DNA of 64,000 nucleotides from Caldovatus sediminis (GCF_014644455.1 NZ_BMKS01000003.1:27930-91929), one strand, 5' to 3'; positions 34,702-45,577 are shown, counted from the stretch's first letter. The notes: a model not told the origin generated them from the letters alone. A program made the numbers and translations.

Positions 34702-34832
34702 GGGTAGGTGCGGGGGTAGGTGACCTGATCGGGCGGCCCCGGCGGGCGCACCGGGCCGACCCGGCCGCAGGCGGCGAGCAGCGCCGCCGCCGCCAGCAGC
34801 AGCATCGCCGCGCGCGCCGCCGCGCCCCTCAT
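34692..34832 (-). CDS. lptM: Small lipoprotein (LptM-like)
   Basis: This 46-residue lipoprotein consists of a signal peptide ([15 protein letters not shown] with lipobox LAAC at about 19-22) and a short Pro-rich mature part starting [15 protein letters not shown]. The C-G-x-x-G-P-x-x-P start and the position next to argH are characteristic of the LptM (YifL) lipoprotein that helps mature the LptD outer-membrane translocon. ATG 34832 overlaps the argH stop (ATGA). The name is given by similarity of layout. Confidence 0.75.
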   Translation of the reverse strand: MRGAAARAAMLLLAAAALLAACGRVGPVRPPGPPDQVTYPRTYPSR

Positions 34833-36250
34833 GCCAGCCGCTCCTTCCATTCCGCCGCCATGCGGGCGACGTTCGCCGGCGCCGTGCCGCCGTAGGAGGT
34901 GCGCGAGGCGACCGAGGCCGCGACCGTCAGCACGGAGAACACGTCGTCGGTGATGCGCGGCTCCACGCTCCGCATCTCGGCGAGCGAGAGGCCGGCGAGG
35001 TCGCAGCCCTTCGCCTCCGCCATCGCCACCAGCCGGCCGGTGACGTGATGGGCGTCGCGGAACGGCATGCGGAGCGCGCGCACCAGCCAGTCGGCGAGGT
35101 CCGTCGCGGTCGAGAACCCGGCGCCCGCGGCCTGCGCGAGCCGCGCCGCGTCCGGGCGCATGTCGCGCACCATGCCCTCGACGGCGGCGAGGCAGAGGGC
35201 GAGGTTCTCCGCGGCGTCGAACACGCCCTCCTTGTCCTCCTGGAGGTCCTTGAAATAGGCGAGGGCGAGGCCCTTCAGCACGGTCAGCAGCCCGACCAGG
35301 GCGCCGGTGATGCGCCCGGTCTTGCCGCGCACCAGCTCCGCCGCGTCCGGGTTGCGCTTCTGCGGCATGATCGAGGAGCCGGTGGTGAAGGCGTCGGAGA
35401 GCCGGACGAAGCCGAAATAGGGGTTGGTCCAGAGCACCACCTCCTCGGCGAAGCGCGAGAGGTGGGTCGCGCACATGGCGCAGGCGAAGAGGAACTCGGC
35501 GGCGAAGTCGCGCGCGGCGACGGCGTCGAGGCTGTTGCGCATCGGCCCGCCGGCGAAGCCGAGGGCGGCCGCCGTCATGTGGCGGTCTATCGGGAAGCTG
35601 GTGCCGGCGAGCGCCGCGGCGCCGAGCGGGCACTCGTCGAGCCGCGCGCGGCAGTCGCGGAAGCGCCCGCGGTCGCGCGCGAGCATCTCGACATAGGCGA
35701 GCAGGTGGTGGCCGAGCGTCACCGGCTGCGCGGGCTGCAGGTGCGTGAAGCCCGGCATCACGGTCGCCGCGTGCTCCTCCGCCCGGGCGACGAGGGCGCG
35801 CATCACCGCCTCGACCTGGCCGGCGAGGCCGTCAATGGCGTCGCGCACCCAGAGGCGCAGGTCGAGGGCGACCTGGTCGTTGCGGCTGCGCGCGGTGTGC
35901 AGGCGCTTGCCGGCCTCGCCGATCGCCTCGGTGAGCCGCGCCTCGATGTTCATGTGGACGTCCTCGAGGCCCTCGTCCCAGGGGAAGTCCCCGGCCTCGA
36001 TGCCGCGCGCGATGTCCTCGAGGCCCCGCCGGATCGCCGCCTCGTCCTCGGCGGAGAGGATGCCCACATGGCGCAGCATGGCGGCGTGTGCGAGGCTGCC
36101 GCGGATGTCCTGGCGCCAGAGCTTGCGGTCGAAGCCGATCGAGGCGTTGATCGCGCGCATGATGGCCGAGGGGCCCTCGGCGAAGCGGCCGCCCCATTGC
36201 GGGTTGGCGAGGCTCTCGCCGCGTCCTGGGGTCGCGTCCGGGCTGGTCAC
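34829..36250 (-). CDS. argH: Argininosuccinate lyase
   Basis: This 473-residue enzyme catalyses the last step of arginine synthesis, splitting argininosuccinate to arginine and fumarate. Motifs are [11 protein letters not shown] near the N-terminus, [45 protein letters not shown] and the superfamily signature [18 protein letters not shown] 36250 gives the normal length. It is divergent from a TlpA-type gene, with start codons only 17 bp apart, so their promoters must overlap coding sequence. The downstream lptM gene is translationally coupled. Confidence 0.97.
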   Translation of the reverse strand: MTSPDATPGRGESLANPQWGGRFAEGPSAIMRAINASIGFDRKLWRQDIRGSLAHAAMLRHVGILSAEDEAAIRRGLEDIARGIEAGDFPWDEGLEDVHMNIEARLTEAIGEAGKRLHTARSRNDQVALDLRLWVRDAIDGLAGQVEAVMRALVARAEEHAATVMPGFTHLQPAQPVTLGHHLLAYVEMLARDRGRFRDCRARLDECPLGAAALAGTSFPIDRHMTAAALGFAGGPMRNSLDAVAARDFAAEFLFACAMCATHLSRFAEEVVLWTNPYFGFVRLSDAFTTGSSIMPQKRNPDAAELVRGKTGRITGALVGLLTVLKGLALAYFKDLQEDKEGVFDAAENLALCLAAVEGMVRDMRPDAARLAQAAGAGFSTATDLADWLVRALRMPFRDAHHVTGRLVAMAEAKGCDLAGLSLAEMRSVEPRITDDVFSVLTVAASVASRTSYGGTAPANVARMAAEWKERLA

Positions 36251-36267
36251 GTGGGGAGGTGCTTTCC

Positions 36268-36951
36268 GTGCTGCTGCGTCGTCGTCGTGGTCCGACCCGC
36301 CGAGCGGTGATCTCGGCCCTGGCCCTGGCGGCCGGCGGCGGGACCCTAGCGGTCGCGCTCCCAGCGCGGCAAGGCCGCGGCGCCGAGGCGCCGGAGGGCC
36401 TCGGCAGGCTGCGCGAGACCGAGCCGCCGCGCCCGCTGCCCGAAGGGTTCGGCTTCCTGGACGAGGAGGGCGCGCCGCAGACCCTGGCGCGCTTCGCCGG
36501 GCAGGGCGTGCTGCTGAACTTCTGGGCGACCTGGTGCGCGCCCTGCGTGGCCGAGATGCCGGCGCTCGACCGACTGGCGGAGACGCTGGCGGGGGAGGGG
36601 TTCGTCGTGCTCGCGCTGTCCTCCGACCGGGGCGGGAGGGCGCAAGTGGAGGCGTTCTACCGCCGCCTCGGGATCCGCCGGCTCGGCATCTGGCTCGATC
36701 CGCGCGGCGCGGCGGCGCGGCTCGCGGGGGTGCGCGGCGTGCCGACGACCATCCTGGTGGACCGCGCGGGGATGGAGCGCGCCCGGCTGGAGGGGGCGGC
36801 GGCATGGGACGCGCCGGAATTCGTCGCGGCGGTGCGGCGGCTGACCGGCATCGGCGCGGAGCCGGCCGGCCGTGCGGGCGGGGATGCCGAAGGGCATGGC
36901 GGCCGTCGCGCGGCGGACCGGCGCGCCGGCGGGGGCGTGAGCCGGGCATGA
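36268..36951 (+). CDS. TlpA family thiol-disulphide oxidoreductase
   Basis: This 227-residue exported thioredoxin-fold protein has an N-terminal membrane/signal segment ([23 protein letters not shown]), then [23 protein letters not shown] with the active site CAPC at 90-93, and cis-Pro GVPTTILVD. It probably keeps cysteines of cytochromes or cytochrome oxidase reduced in the periplasm. GTG 36268 is chosen because GGGGAGG lies eight bases upstream; GTG 36259 is in frame but inside that site. Its stop overlaps the next gene (ATGA). The tail is basic and disordered. Confidence 0.9.
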   Translation: MLLRRRRGPTRRAVISALALAAGGGTLAVALPARQGRGAEAPEGLGRLRETEPPRPLPEGFGFLDEEGAPQTLARFAGQGVLLNFWATWCAPCVAEMPALDRLAETLAGEGFVVLALSSDRGGRAQVEAFYRRLGIRRLGIWLDPRGAAARLAGVRGVPTTILVDRAGMERARLEGAAAWDAPEFVAAVRRLTGIGAEPAGRAGGDAEGHGGRRAADRRAGGGVSRA

Positions 36952-37739
36952 CGACGCTGACCATCGCGCCCCGCTTCTGCGGCCCGCCGGGCACGGGGAA
37001 CGGCGGCTATGTCGCCGGGCGCCTCGCCGCGGCGCTGGAGGATGCGGCGGGCGACGCCGCGGTGGAGGTGACGCTGCGGCGGCCGGTGCCGCTCGCGCCG
37101 CGGGCGCTGCGCGTCGTCGCGGGGGAGGAGCCCGGCACGGCGCGGCTGCTGGACGAGGCGGCGACCTGCCTGGCCGAGGCGCGTCTCGTGCCGGGGGCGT
37201 CGCTCGCCCCGCCGCCCCTGCCCCGGCCGCCGCCGCGCGAGGCCGCGGAAGCGGCGGCGCGGCGCTTCGTCGGCTTCCGCCGGCACGGCGTGAGCGGCTG
37301 CTTCGTCTGCGGCCCCTCGCGCGCCGTCGGGGACGGGCTGCGCATCTTCGCCGGCGCGCTCGATGCGGCGGCGGCGGCGGAGGGGCGGATCGTCGCCGCG
37401 CCCTGGGTGCCCGACGGCTCGATCGCCGGGGCGGAGGGCGCCTGGGTGCGGCCGGAATTCGTCTGGGCGGCGCTCGATTGCCCCGGCGCCTTCGCGGTGA
37501 TGCCGCAGGGGGAGGGGGCCGAACGGTCGGCCGGTATGCTGCTCGGGCGCATCACCGCGCGGCGCATGGGCGCGGTGCGCATCGGCGAGCCCTGCGTCGT
37601 GCTGGGCTGGCCGATCGCGGGCGAGGCGGGAGCGGGCGGCCGCCGGCGCTTCGCGGGGACGGCGGTGTTCGGCGCCGATGGCGGGCTGCGCGCCCTCGCC
37701 CGCGCGGTGTGGTTCCTGCCGGCGCCGGCCGCGGCGTGA
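36948..37739 (+). CDS. Hotdog-fold thioesterase-like protein
   Basis: This 263-residue protein starts with [21 protein letters not shown], the hotdog-helix-type opening seen in acyl-CoA thioesterase-like proteins. A CFVCGP motif follows in the middle (about 118), and the C-terminal hotdog has [15 protein letters not shown]. Two hotdog halves seem to be fused, as in PaaI/TesB-like families. No specific substrate is predictable. The gene overlaps tlpA (ATGA), but no pathway link is visible. Confidence 0.6.
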   Translation: MTTLTIAPRFCGPPGTGNGGYVAGRLAAALEDAAGDAAVEVTLRRPVPLAPRALRVVAGEEPGTARLLDEAATCLAEARLVPGASLAPPPLPRPPPREAAEAAARRFVGFRRHGVSGCFVCGPSRAVGDGLRIFAGALDAAAAAEGRIVAAPWVPDGSIAGAEGAWVRPEFVWAALDCPGAFAVMPQGEGAERSAGMLLGRITARRMGAVRIGEPCVVLGWPIAGEAGAGGRRRFAGTAVFGADGGLRALARAVWFLPAPAAA

Positions 37740-37911
37740 GGCGGCGCGGCGGGGCGCGCATCGCACCGGCGCCGCGCGGCCAGGACGGCGGCAGGCCTGC
37801 CCGTCCGCCGGGCATGGCGCCCGCGCCGCGGGCACTCCCCGGCGCGCCGGCGCGCTGCGGCGCGAACTTGCCCCTTGCGCGGGCGGGGGCGCGTTTGCTC
37901 CGTTGGGCGGC

Positions 37912-38964
37912 ATGAACGAGACCCCGACGCATCGCGCCGACCGCGGCGGCCCCGCGCAGCCGCTCCTGCTGGTCCGCGACCTCCGCAGGCACTTCCCGAT
38001 CCGCGGCGGCCTCTTCGGCGGGCAGGTGGCGACCGTGCGGGCGGTGGACGGCGTCTCCTTCGCCGTGCGCAAGGGCGAGACGCTCGGCATCGTCGGCGAG
38101 TCCGGCTGCGGCAAGTCCACCACGGCGCGCCTGCTGATGCGGCTGCTCGACCCGGACGCGGGCACGATGGTGTTCGATGGCGAGGCGGTCGGCGCGACCG
38201 GCGCGGGCGGCATGCCGCTGAAGGAGTACCGCCGCCAGGTGCAGATGGTGTTCCAGGACAGCTACGCCTCGCTCAATCCGCGCCTCCCGATCGAGGACAC
38301 CATCGCCTTCGCCCCGCGCGTGCACGGCGTCCCCGCGCGCGAGGCGCGCGAGCGCGCGCACGAGCTGCTGGCCGCGGTGGGGCTGGAGCCGGCGCAGTTC
38401 GCGCGGCGCTACCCGCACGAGCTTTCCGGCGGGCAGCGGCAGCGGGTCAACATCGCGCGCGCGCTGGCGCTGCATCCCCGGCTGGTGCTGCTGGACGAGC
38501 CGGTCTCCGCCCTCGACAAGAGCGTCGAGGCGCAGGTGCTGAACCTGCTGATGGACCTCAAGGAACGGTTCGGGCTGACCTACGTGTTCATCAGCCACGA
38601 CCTCAACGTGGTGCAGTACGTCTCCGACCGCGTGCTGGTGATGTATCTGGGCCAGGTGGCGGAGCAGGGACCGGTCGAGGCGATCTACGAGCGGCCGGCG
38701 CATCCCTACAGCCAGGCGCTGCTCGCCTCGCGGCCCTCGATGGACCCGGCGCGGCGGCGGACCGAGCCGCCGCTGACCGGCGATCCGCCGAACCCGGTCA
38801 ACCCGCCCTCCGGCTGCCGCTTCCGCACGCGCTGCCCCTTCGCCGAGCCGGTCTGCGCGGAGCGGGCGCCGGCCTTCGCCGATCTCGGCGGCGGGCACGA
38901 GGCGGCGTGCCACATGGCGCTGCCGGGCAGCGGCCATTCCCGGGCCGGGAGGCTCGCGGCGTGA
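37912..38964 (+). CDS. Peptide/dipeptide ABC transporter ATPase (DppF/OppF-like)
   Basis: This 350-residue ATPase has Walker A GESGCGKST, Q-loop in MVFQDSYASLNPR, signature ELSGGQRQRVNIARAL, Walker B LVLLDEPVSALDKSVEAQVLNLL and switch His in FISHDLNVV. The C-terminal oligopeptide-family extension (NPPSGCRFRTRCPFAEPVCAERAP) carries the Cys-rich motif that in OppF-type proteins can bind a cluster. GTGA couples it to the second ATPase. No permease or binding-protein gene adjoins it. Confidence 0.93.
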   Translation: MNETPTHRADRGGPAQPLLLVRDLRRHFPIRGGLFGGQVATVRAVDGVSFAVRKGETLGIVGESGCGKSTTARLLMRLLDPDAGTMVFDGEAVGATGAGGMPLKEYRRQVQMVFQDSYASLNPRLPIEDTIAFAPRVHGVPAREARERAHELLAAVGLEPAQFARRYPHELSGGQRQRVNIARALALHPRLVLLDEPVSALDKSVEAQVLNLLMDLKERFGLTYVFISHDLNVVQYVSDRVLVMYLGQVAEQGPVEAIYERPAHPYSQALLASRPSMDPARRRTEPPLTGDPPNPVNPPSGCRFRTRCPFAEPVCAERAPAFADLGGGHEAACHMALPGSGHSRAGRLAA

Positions 38965-40010
38965 GCGGCGCGGCGGCGACGGCGGAGGCCGCGCGGCCTG
39001 CGGCGAACGGCGCGCCGCTGGTGCGGGTGCGCGACCTCACGGTGCGCTTCGTCTCGCGCGAGGCGACCGTGTACGCGGTGAACGGGGTGGACCTCGACCT
39101 CGCCGCCGGCGAGGTGCTGTGCATCCTGGGCGAATCCGGCTCCGGCAAGTCGGTCAGCCTGCGCGCGCTGATGCGCCTGCTGCCCCGCGCCGCCCGCGTC
39201 GGCGGCAGCGTCGAGGTCGCCGGCGAGGACGTGCTGGCGATGGACGAGCGCCGGCTCGCGGATTTCCGCGGCGGCGTGGTCTCGATGATCTTCCAGGAGC
39301 CGATGACCGCGCTCGACCCGGTCTTCACCATCGGCCGGCAGATCGCCGAGACGGTGCGGCGCCACGAGGGGGTCTCGCGCGCCGCGGCCGAGGCGCGCGC
39401 GCTCGAGCTGCTGGAGCTGGTGCAGATCCCCTCGGCCCGGCGGCGGCTCTCCGCCTATCCGCACGAGCTCTCGGGCGGGCTGCGGCAGCGGGCGATGATC
39501 GCGGTGGCGCTCGCCTGCCGGCCGCGGCTGCTGCTCGCGGACGAGCCGACCACGGCGCTCGACGCCACGGTGCAGATCCAGATCCTGCTGCTGCTGCGAC
39601 GGCTGCAGGAGGAGCTGGGGATGGGCGTGGTCTTCGTCACCCACGACCTCGGCGTGGCGGGCGAGATCGCCGACCGGGTGGCGGTGATGTACGCCGGGCG
39701 GGTGGTGGAGGAGGGGCCGGTCGGGGCGCTGATGGCGGCGCCGCTGCACCCCTACGCCAGGGGCCTGCTCGGCGCGACCGTGCATGCCGGGCTGCGCGGC
39801 ACGCGCCTGACCACCATCCCCGGCGCGCCGCCCTCGCTGGAGCGCCTGCCGGCGGGCTGCGCCTTCGCGCCGCGCTGCGCCGAGGCGGAGGCGGCGTGCC
39901 TCGCCGCCGTTCCGGCGCCGCGCCGTCCGGCGCCGGGGCGCATGGCGCGGTGCATCCGCGTCGCCGACGGCGCCCCGGCGGAGCCCGTGCCGGCGGCGCG
40001 CACGGGGTGA
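38961..40010 (+). CDS. Peptide/dipeptide ABC transporter ATPase (DppD/OppD-like)
   Basis: This 349-residue partner ATPase starts at GTG 38961, overlapping the first. It has Walker A GESGSGKSV, MIFQEPMTALDPVFTIG, signature ELSGGLRQRAMIAVAL, Walker B LLLADEPTTALDATVQIQI, the switch His in FVTHDLGVA and the C-terminal GCAFAPRCAEAEAACL. The two would form the ATPase heterodimer of an uptake system whose permeases must be encoded elsewhere. The next gene, a TPP enzyme, starts about 50 bp later. Confidence 0.93.
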   Translation: MSGAAATAEAARPAANGAPLVRVRDLTVRFVSREATVYAVNGVDLDLAAGEVLCILGESGSGKSVSLRALMRLLPRAARVGGSVEVAGEDVLAMDERRLADFRGGVVSMIFQEPMTALDPVFTIGRQIAETVRRHEGVSRAAAEARALELLELVQIPSARRRLSAYPHELSGGLRQRAMIAVALACRPRLLLADEPTTALDATVQIQILLLLRRLQEELGMGVVFVTHDLGVAGEIADRVAVMYAGRVVEEGPVGALMAAPLHPYARGLLGATVHAGLRGTRLTTIPGAPPSLERLPAGCAFAPRCAEAEAACLAAVPAPRRPAPGRMARCIRVADGAPAEPVPAARTG

Positions 40011-40061
40011 CGCGCGCCGCGCCGCGCGCTAGCCTCCGCGCGGTTCCGCGGGAGTGATCGC

Positions 40062-41861
40062 ATGCCGGAGACGAGGCGAGGGGCGGCGCACCACGCGCCG
40101 CGCCCAGGAGGCAAGCTGCTGGCCGACGCGCTGGTCGCGCAGGGCGTGACCCATGCCTTCTGCGTGCCGGGCGAGAGCTACCTCGACCTGCTCGACGGGC
40201 TCTACGCGGTGCGCAACCGCATCACCCTCGTCACCTGCCGCTTCGAGGCGGGCGCGGTGCACATGGCCGAGGCGTACGGCAAGCTGACCGGCCGGCCGGG
40301 GGTGGCGATCGTGACGCGCGGGCCGGGGGCGTGCCACGCCAGCATCGGGGTGCATGTCGCGTACCAGGACTCGACGCCGCTGGTGCTGATCGTCGGCCAG
40401 ATCCCCTTCGGGGAGACGGACCGCGAGTCCTTCCAGGAGGTGGACTACCGCCGGATGTTCGCCCCGCTCGCCAAGTGGGTGACGCAGATCGACGACGCGG
40501 CGCGCATTCCGGAACTGATGGCCCACGCCTTCGACGTGGCGGTGAGCGGCCGGCCGGGGCCCGTCGTCGTCGCGATCTCCGAGGAGATGCAGAAGGAGAT
40601 GGCGAGCGTGCCGGACATCGGCCCCGCGCCGGTGCTGCCGCCGCACCCGGCGCCGGAGGCGATGCCGCGGCTGATGGCGATGCTCGCGAAGGCGCAGCGG
40701 CCGCTCGCCGTGCTCGGCGGCTCGCGCTGGACGGCGGAGGGGCGCGCCGCCATCCGCGAATTCCTCGTCGCCAACGACCTGCCGGTGGCGGTGAGCTTCC
40801 GCCGGCAGGGGCTGTTCCCGGGCGCGCATCCGAACTTCGTCGGCGACCTCGGCGTCGGCGCCGATCCCGGCCTGGTGGCGCGGGCGAAGGAGGCGGACCT
40901 GATCCTCGCCATCGGCACCCGCCTCGGCGAGCCGGTGAGCCAGGGCTACACGCTGCTCGACATGGCGGGCCACGGCACGCCGATCGTCCATGTCTATCCC
41001 GAGCAGGGCGAGATCGGGCGCGTCTATCGCCCGGCGCTCGGCATCGTCTCCGACCTCAACGCCTTCGCGCGGCTGGCCGCGGAAACGCCGCCGGTGAGGC
41101 ACCCGGCGTGGTCGGGCTGGACGAAGGAGGCGCGCGCGGCGCGGCTCGAGCAGGCGAAGGCGCCGGACTACGCGGGCCCGTTGAACCTCGCCGTGGCGCT
41201 GCAGGCGCTGGAGAAGGTGCTGCCGTCGGACACCATCTTCACCACCGACGCCGGCAACTTCGCCACCTGGCCGACGCGCTTCATGCACCTGGCGGAGGGC
41301 CAGGACTTCCTCGGCCCGACCAACGGCGCGATGGGCTACGGCGTGCCGGCGGCGATCGGGGCGAAGATCGTCCATCCCGAGCGCACGGTGGTCTGCTTCG
41401 TCGGCGACGGCGGCTTCCTGATGACGGGCCAGGAGATCGCGACCGCCTTCCACCACGCCGTCGCGCCGATCATCCTGGTGTTCAACAACCAGATGTACGG
41501 CACCATCCGCATGCACCAGGAGCGCAGCTATCCGGGCCGCGTCTCCGGCACGGCGCTGACCAACCCCGACTTCGCCAAGTTCATCGAGAGCTTCGGCGGC
41601 CACGGCGAGACGGTGGAGCGCACCGAGGACCTCGTGCCGGCCTTCCGGCGCGCGGTCGAGAGCGGCCGGCCGGCGGTGATCGAGCTGGTGATGAACCCCG
41701 AGCAGATCACCAACCGCGCCACCATCGCCGATCTGCGCGAGCAGGCGCGCAGGGCCGCGGAGACGGCGGCGAAGCCCCCGGCGGGGGCGGCCGCCGCGAC
41801 GGCGGCGCATGGCGGCACGCCGGGGCCGGCGCCGCGCCGCATCGGGCCGCGCAACCGCTGA
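40062..41861 (+). CDS. Thiamine-pyrophosphate-dependent enzyme (acetolactate synthase-like)
   Basis: This 599-residue enzyme has the three-domain layout of the acetolactate synthase/benzoylformate decarboxylase superfamily. FCVPGESYLDLLDGL and CRFEAGAVHMAEAYGKLTG carry the catalytic Glu, and TRGPGACHASIGVHVAYQDSTPL follows. VCFVGDGGFLMTGQEIATAF with VFNNQMYGTIRMHQE is the TPP-Mg motif. Unlike true IlvB it is not followed by a small-subunit gene, so it is more likely a catabolic decarboxylase or synthase; the substrate is unknown. The C-terminal 35 residues are Ala/Gly-rich. Confidence 0.9.
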   Translation: MPETRRGAAHHAPRPGGKLLADALVAQGVTHAFCVPGESYLDLLDGLYAVRNRITLVTCRFEAGAVHMAEAYGKLTGRPGVAIVTRGPGACHASIGVHVAYQDSTPLVLIVGQIPFGETDRESFQEVDYRRMFAPLAKWVTQIDDAARIPELMAHAFDVAVSGRPGPVVVAISEEMQKEMASVPDIGPAPVLPPHPAPEAMPRLMAMLAKAQRPLAVLGGSRWTAEGRAAIREFLVANDLPVAVSFRRQGLFPGAHPNFVGDLGVGADPGLVARAKEADLILAIGTRLGEPVSQGYTLLDMAGHGTPIVHVYPEQGEIGRVYRPALGIVSDLNAFARLAAETPPVRHPAWSGWTKEARAARLEQAKAPDYAGPLNLAVALQALEKVLPSDTIFTTDAGNFATWPTRFMHLAEGQDFLGPTNGAMGYGVPAAIGAKIVHPERTVVCFVGDGGFLMTGQEIATAFHHAVAPIILVFNNQMYGTIRMHQERSYPGRVSGTALTNPDFAKFIESFGGHGETVERTEDLVPAFRRAVESGRPAVIELVMNPEQITNRATIADLREQARRAAETAAKPPAGAAAATAAHGGTPGPAPRRIGPRNR

Positions 41862-41891
41862 CGCGCCACCCCGCTGCGGGACCGTCGGCCG

Positions 41892-42476
41892 TCAGCGGAA
41901 GCCGTTGAAGACGGCGAACAAGACGCCGTCACCGGCGCTGAAGGCGGCGTCGGAAGCGTACAGCATCGGGTTGTCCGATTGCAGCGTGGCGTGCCAGTCG
42001 AAGACGTGGAACGACTTGTCTCGCATCCAGATGCCGGTCGCGGTGTGCGCCGTCGTCGTCCCCTGCCGGTCGTGGCTGTCGGCGCGCGCGACGAGGGCGA
42101 GGCTCGAGCCGGGCTTGGCGGTGCGCAGCGCCTTGTTGATCGCCGCCGCGGTCGTGGCAGCGATGCCGGTGCAGACCAGACGGGCCTGTTCGTCGGTGGT
42201 GTTGAGGCTGAAGAGGGTGCCGGTCTCCTTCTGGACCTCGTTGAAGAACCGCCCGCCCTCGACGGGTCTGCCGCCTTGCGCCATCAGCGAGGCGCCGTAG
42301 CTCGCACCGAGGAGGGTGGCGGCGTTCTGGGCGATGAAGCCGAGGTTCCGCAGGCCTCCCGCCCAGCCGAAGCGGCCCGCGATGCGCCCGAGTGCGCTGT
42401 CGATCACCTCGCGGCAACCCGGATCCGCCGCGACCGCGGCGACCACCGCCGCCGCCGTTCCACGCCCCAAGGCCAT
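41892..42476 (-). CDS. Unrecognised 194-residue protein, possible Cys-His-Asp hydrolase
   Basis: I do not recognise a family. The N-terminal 60 residues are Ala/Gly-rich and helical. Then come GGRFFNEVQKETGTLFSLN, RLVCTGIAATTAAAINKAL (C102), a polar loop SHDRQGTTTAHTATGIWMRDKSFHVFDWH (H144, D160) and GDGVLFAVFNGF at the end. The H-T-A-T-G..F-H-V-F-D layout is reminiscent of papain-like or YopT-type proteases, but the Cys-His spacing is short. Codon use looks less extreme than in neighbours. GGGAGG precedes ATG 42476. Confidence 0.6.
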   Translation of the reverse strand: MALGRGTAAAVVAAVAADPGCREVIDSALGRIAGRFGWAGGLRNLGFIAQNAATLLGASYGASLMAQGGRPVEGGRFFNEVQKETGTLFSLNTTDEQARLVCTGIAATTAAAINKALRTAKPGSSLALVARADSHDRQGTTTAHTATGIWMRDKSFHVFDWHATLQSDNPMLYASDAAFSAGDGVLFAVFNGFR

Positions 42477-42553
42477 CCGTCGCCTCCCGGTTTTCGGGTT
42501 CGGCTGCTTGGCAAGCGGCCGGTTTGCACGCCAGTACAGACCTTTTCGTTCTT

Positions 42554-42582
42554 AGGCTAGATGATTGCCAAGCGGGACGCAA
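42554..42582 (-). promoter_or_regulatory. Candidate promoter of the 194-residue gene
   Basis: On the minus strand TTGCGT (42582-42577) and TAGCCT (42559-42554) are separated by 17 bases, 78 bases before the ATG at 42476. The region is visibly AT-richer than its surroundings. The minus-10 match is weak. Confidence 0.3.
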
Positions 42583-42674
42583 TTCACTCGCGTTTCCGTG
42601 AGGGGAGCCGGCAGCCGCGCGTCCGAAAAGGCGAACGTCGTATGCGCCAGGGCGAATCACAGCCGCGGCGCCGG

Positions 42675-42770
42675 TCAGCCCTCCAGCGGGATGCCCGTCA
42701 GCGCCACCAGCTCCTCCCAGCGCCGCACCTGCGCACGCTGGAAGGCGGCGAAGGTGGGCGGGGCCGCCGC
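42675..42770 (-). pseudogene. Remnant: C-terminal end of a Bug/TctC-type binding-protein gene
   Basis: Directly after the ABC-F stop (TGA 42773-42771) the same frame continues for 31 codons to another TGA. It encodes AAAPPTFAAFQRAQVRRWEELVALTGIPLEG in two pieces, the last of which (AQVRRWEELVALTGIPL) is the usual C-terminal helix of tripartite-tricarboxylate binding proteins. No start codon or rest of the gene is present. It looks like a leftover of a deletion that fused the end of one gene to this spot. A complete Bug protein lies at 56199-57179. Confidence 0.6.
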
Positions 42771-44651
<1,881 letters not shown>

Positions 44652-44714
44652 CGGGCCGCCTCATAGGGCCTCGGCCCGCCGCGGCGAAGGGGTGCGCGCG
44701 GGGCGCCGGAGGGC

Positions 44715-44743
44715 TTGCGTCCCACCCCGTCCGCCCCTATCCG
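44715..44743 (+). promoter_or_regulatory. Candidate promoter of ndk
   Basis: TTGCGT (44715-44720) and TATCCG (44738-44743) have the ideal 17-base spacing, 45 bases before the ndk start. The minus-35 TTGCGT is the same hexamer as in the candidate upstream of the 194-residue gene. Neither minus-10 is perfect. Confidence 0.35.
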
Positions 44744-44787
44744 GCCCGCGCCTGTCCGTGTCGCGACCGCGAAGAAGGAATCTCCCG

Positions 44788-45213
44788 ATGGCCGCCGTCG
44801 AGCGCACCCTCTCCATCATCAAGCCGGACGCCACCCGCCGGAACCTCACCGGCCGGATCAACGCGAAGTTCGAGGAGCAGGGGCTGCGCATCGTCGCGCA
44901 GAAGCGCATCCGCCTGACGCGCGAGCAGGCCGAGGCGTTCTACGCCGTGCACCGGGAGCGCCCGTTCTTCGGCGGCCTCGTCGCCTTCATGACCTCGGGC
45001 CCCGTCGTGGTGCAGGTGCTGGAGGGCGAGGACGCGGTGGCGCGGAACCGCGAGATCATGGGCGCCACCGACCCGGCCAAGGCCGCGCCGGGCACGATCC
45101 GCAAGGAGTTCGCGGAGAACATCGAGGCGAACTCCGTGCACGGCTCCGACAGCGCGGAGAACGCCGCGCGCGAGATCGCCTTCTTCTTCTCGGAGATCGA
45201 GATCGTCGGCTAG
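44788..45213 (+). CDS. ndk: Nucleoside diphosphate kinase
   Basis: This 141-residue enzyme, the family's standard length, transfers phosphate between nucleoside tri- and diphosphates. Motifs are [19 protein letters not shown] at the N-terminus, [20 protein letters not shown], and the catalytic His in [30 protein letters not shown] precedes ATG 44788. Its TAG stop is inside the dispersed repeat at 45209-45288. It lies divergent from the ABC-F gene. Confidence 0.97.
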   Translation: MAAVERTLSIIKPDATRRNLTGRINAKFEEQGLRIVAQKRIRLTREQAEAFYAVHRERPFFGGLVAFMTSGPVVVQVLEGEDAVARNREIMGATDPAKAAPGTIRKEFAENIEANSVHGSDSAENAAREIAFFFSEIEIVG

Positions 45214-45288
45214 AGCCGTTTTCGCTCGGCCGCGCTCGCTGCAGCGGCTCTCGCTCGCCGTTTGCCGGGCCGCCGCGCGCTCGCGGCT
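45209..45288 (+). repeat. Dispersed intergenic repeat, copy 2 (abuts ndk stop)
   Basis: This copy begins GCTAGAGCCGTTT and resembles 1901-1980 on the other strand. The stop TAG of ndk is at its left end. AGAGCCG (45212-45218) and CGGCTCT (45245-45251) are perfect inverted arms, so an mRNA stem with an inner GC-rich loop is likely. It may act as a terminator for ndk. Only two copies are seen in the window. Confidence 0.6.
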
Positions 45289-45350
45289 GTCCCGGCCGTC
45301 CGCGTTCTGCTCGGGCGGGGCCGCGGCGGCGCGGCCCTGCGGCGCCCGCC

Positions 45351-45521
45351 TCAGGCGACGAAGATCACGAGCAGCGCCAGCACCGTCGCCGTGGCGACGA
45401 TCGACCAGGTCACGAACCGGCAGAAGCGGTTCCAGGTCTCCTGCCGCTCGGCCAGCAGCTCGGCGTCGCTCATCGGCGGGGCGTCGGCGGTGGTCGTCGT
45501 GTGGTGCGGGTCGGCGGCCAT
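45351..45521 (-). CDS. aa3-type cytochrome c oxidase subunit IV
   Basis: This 56-residue protein has a polar, His-rich start (MAADPHHTTTTADAPPMSD), then the family signature AELLAERQETWNRFCRFVTW running into one membrane helix (SIVATATVLALLVIFVA). It is the small accessory subunit of the alphaproteobacterial aa3 oxidase. GAGGAG precedes ATG 45521. The oxidase core genes are not in this window. Confidence 0.75.
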   Translation of the reverse strand: MAADPHHTTTTADAPPMSDAELLAERQETWNRFCRFVTWSIVATATVLALLVIFVA

Positions 45522-45577
45522 GGGCTCCTCGGTCGGTCCTCGCGCGGATCGTCCGCGTCGCTTCTAGGGAGTGGCGC

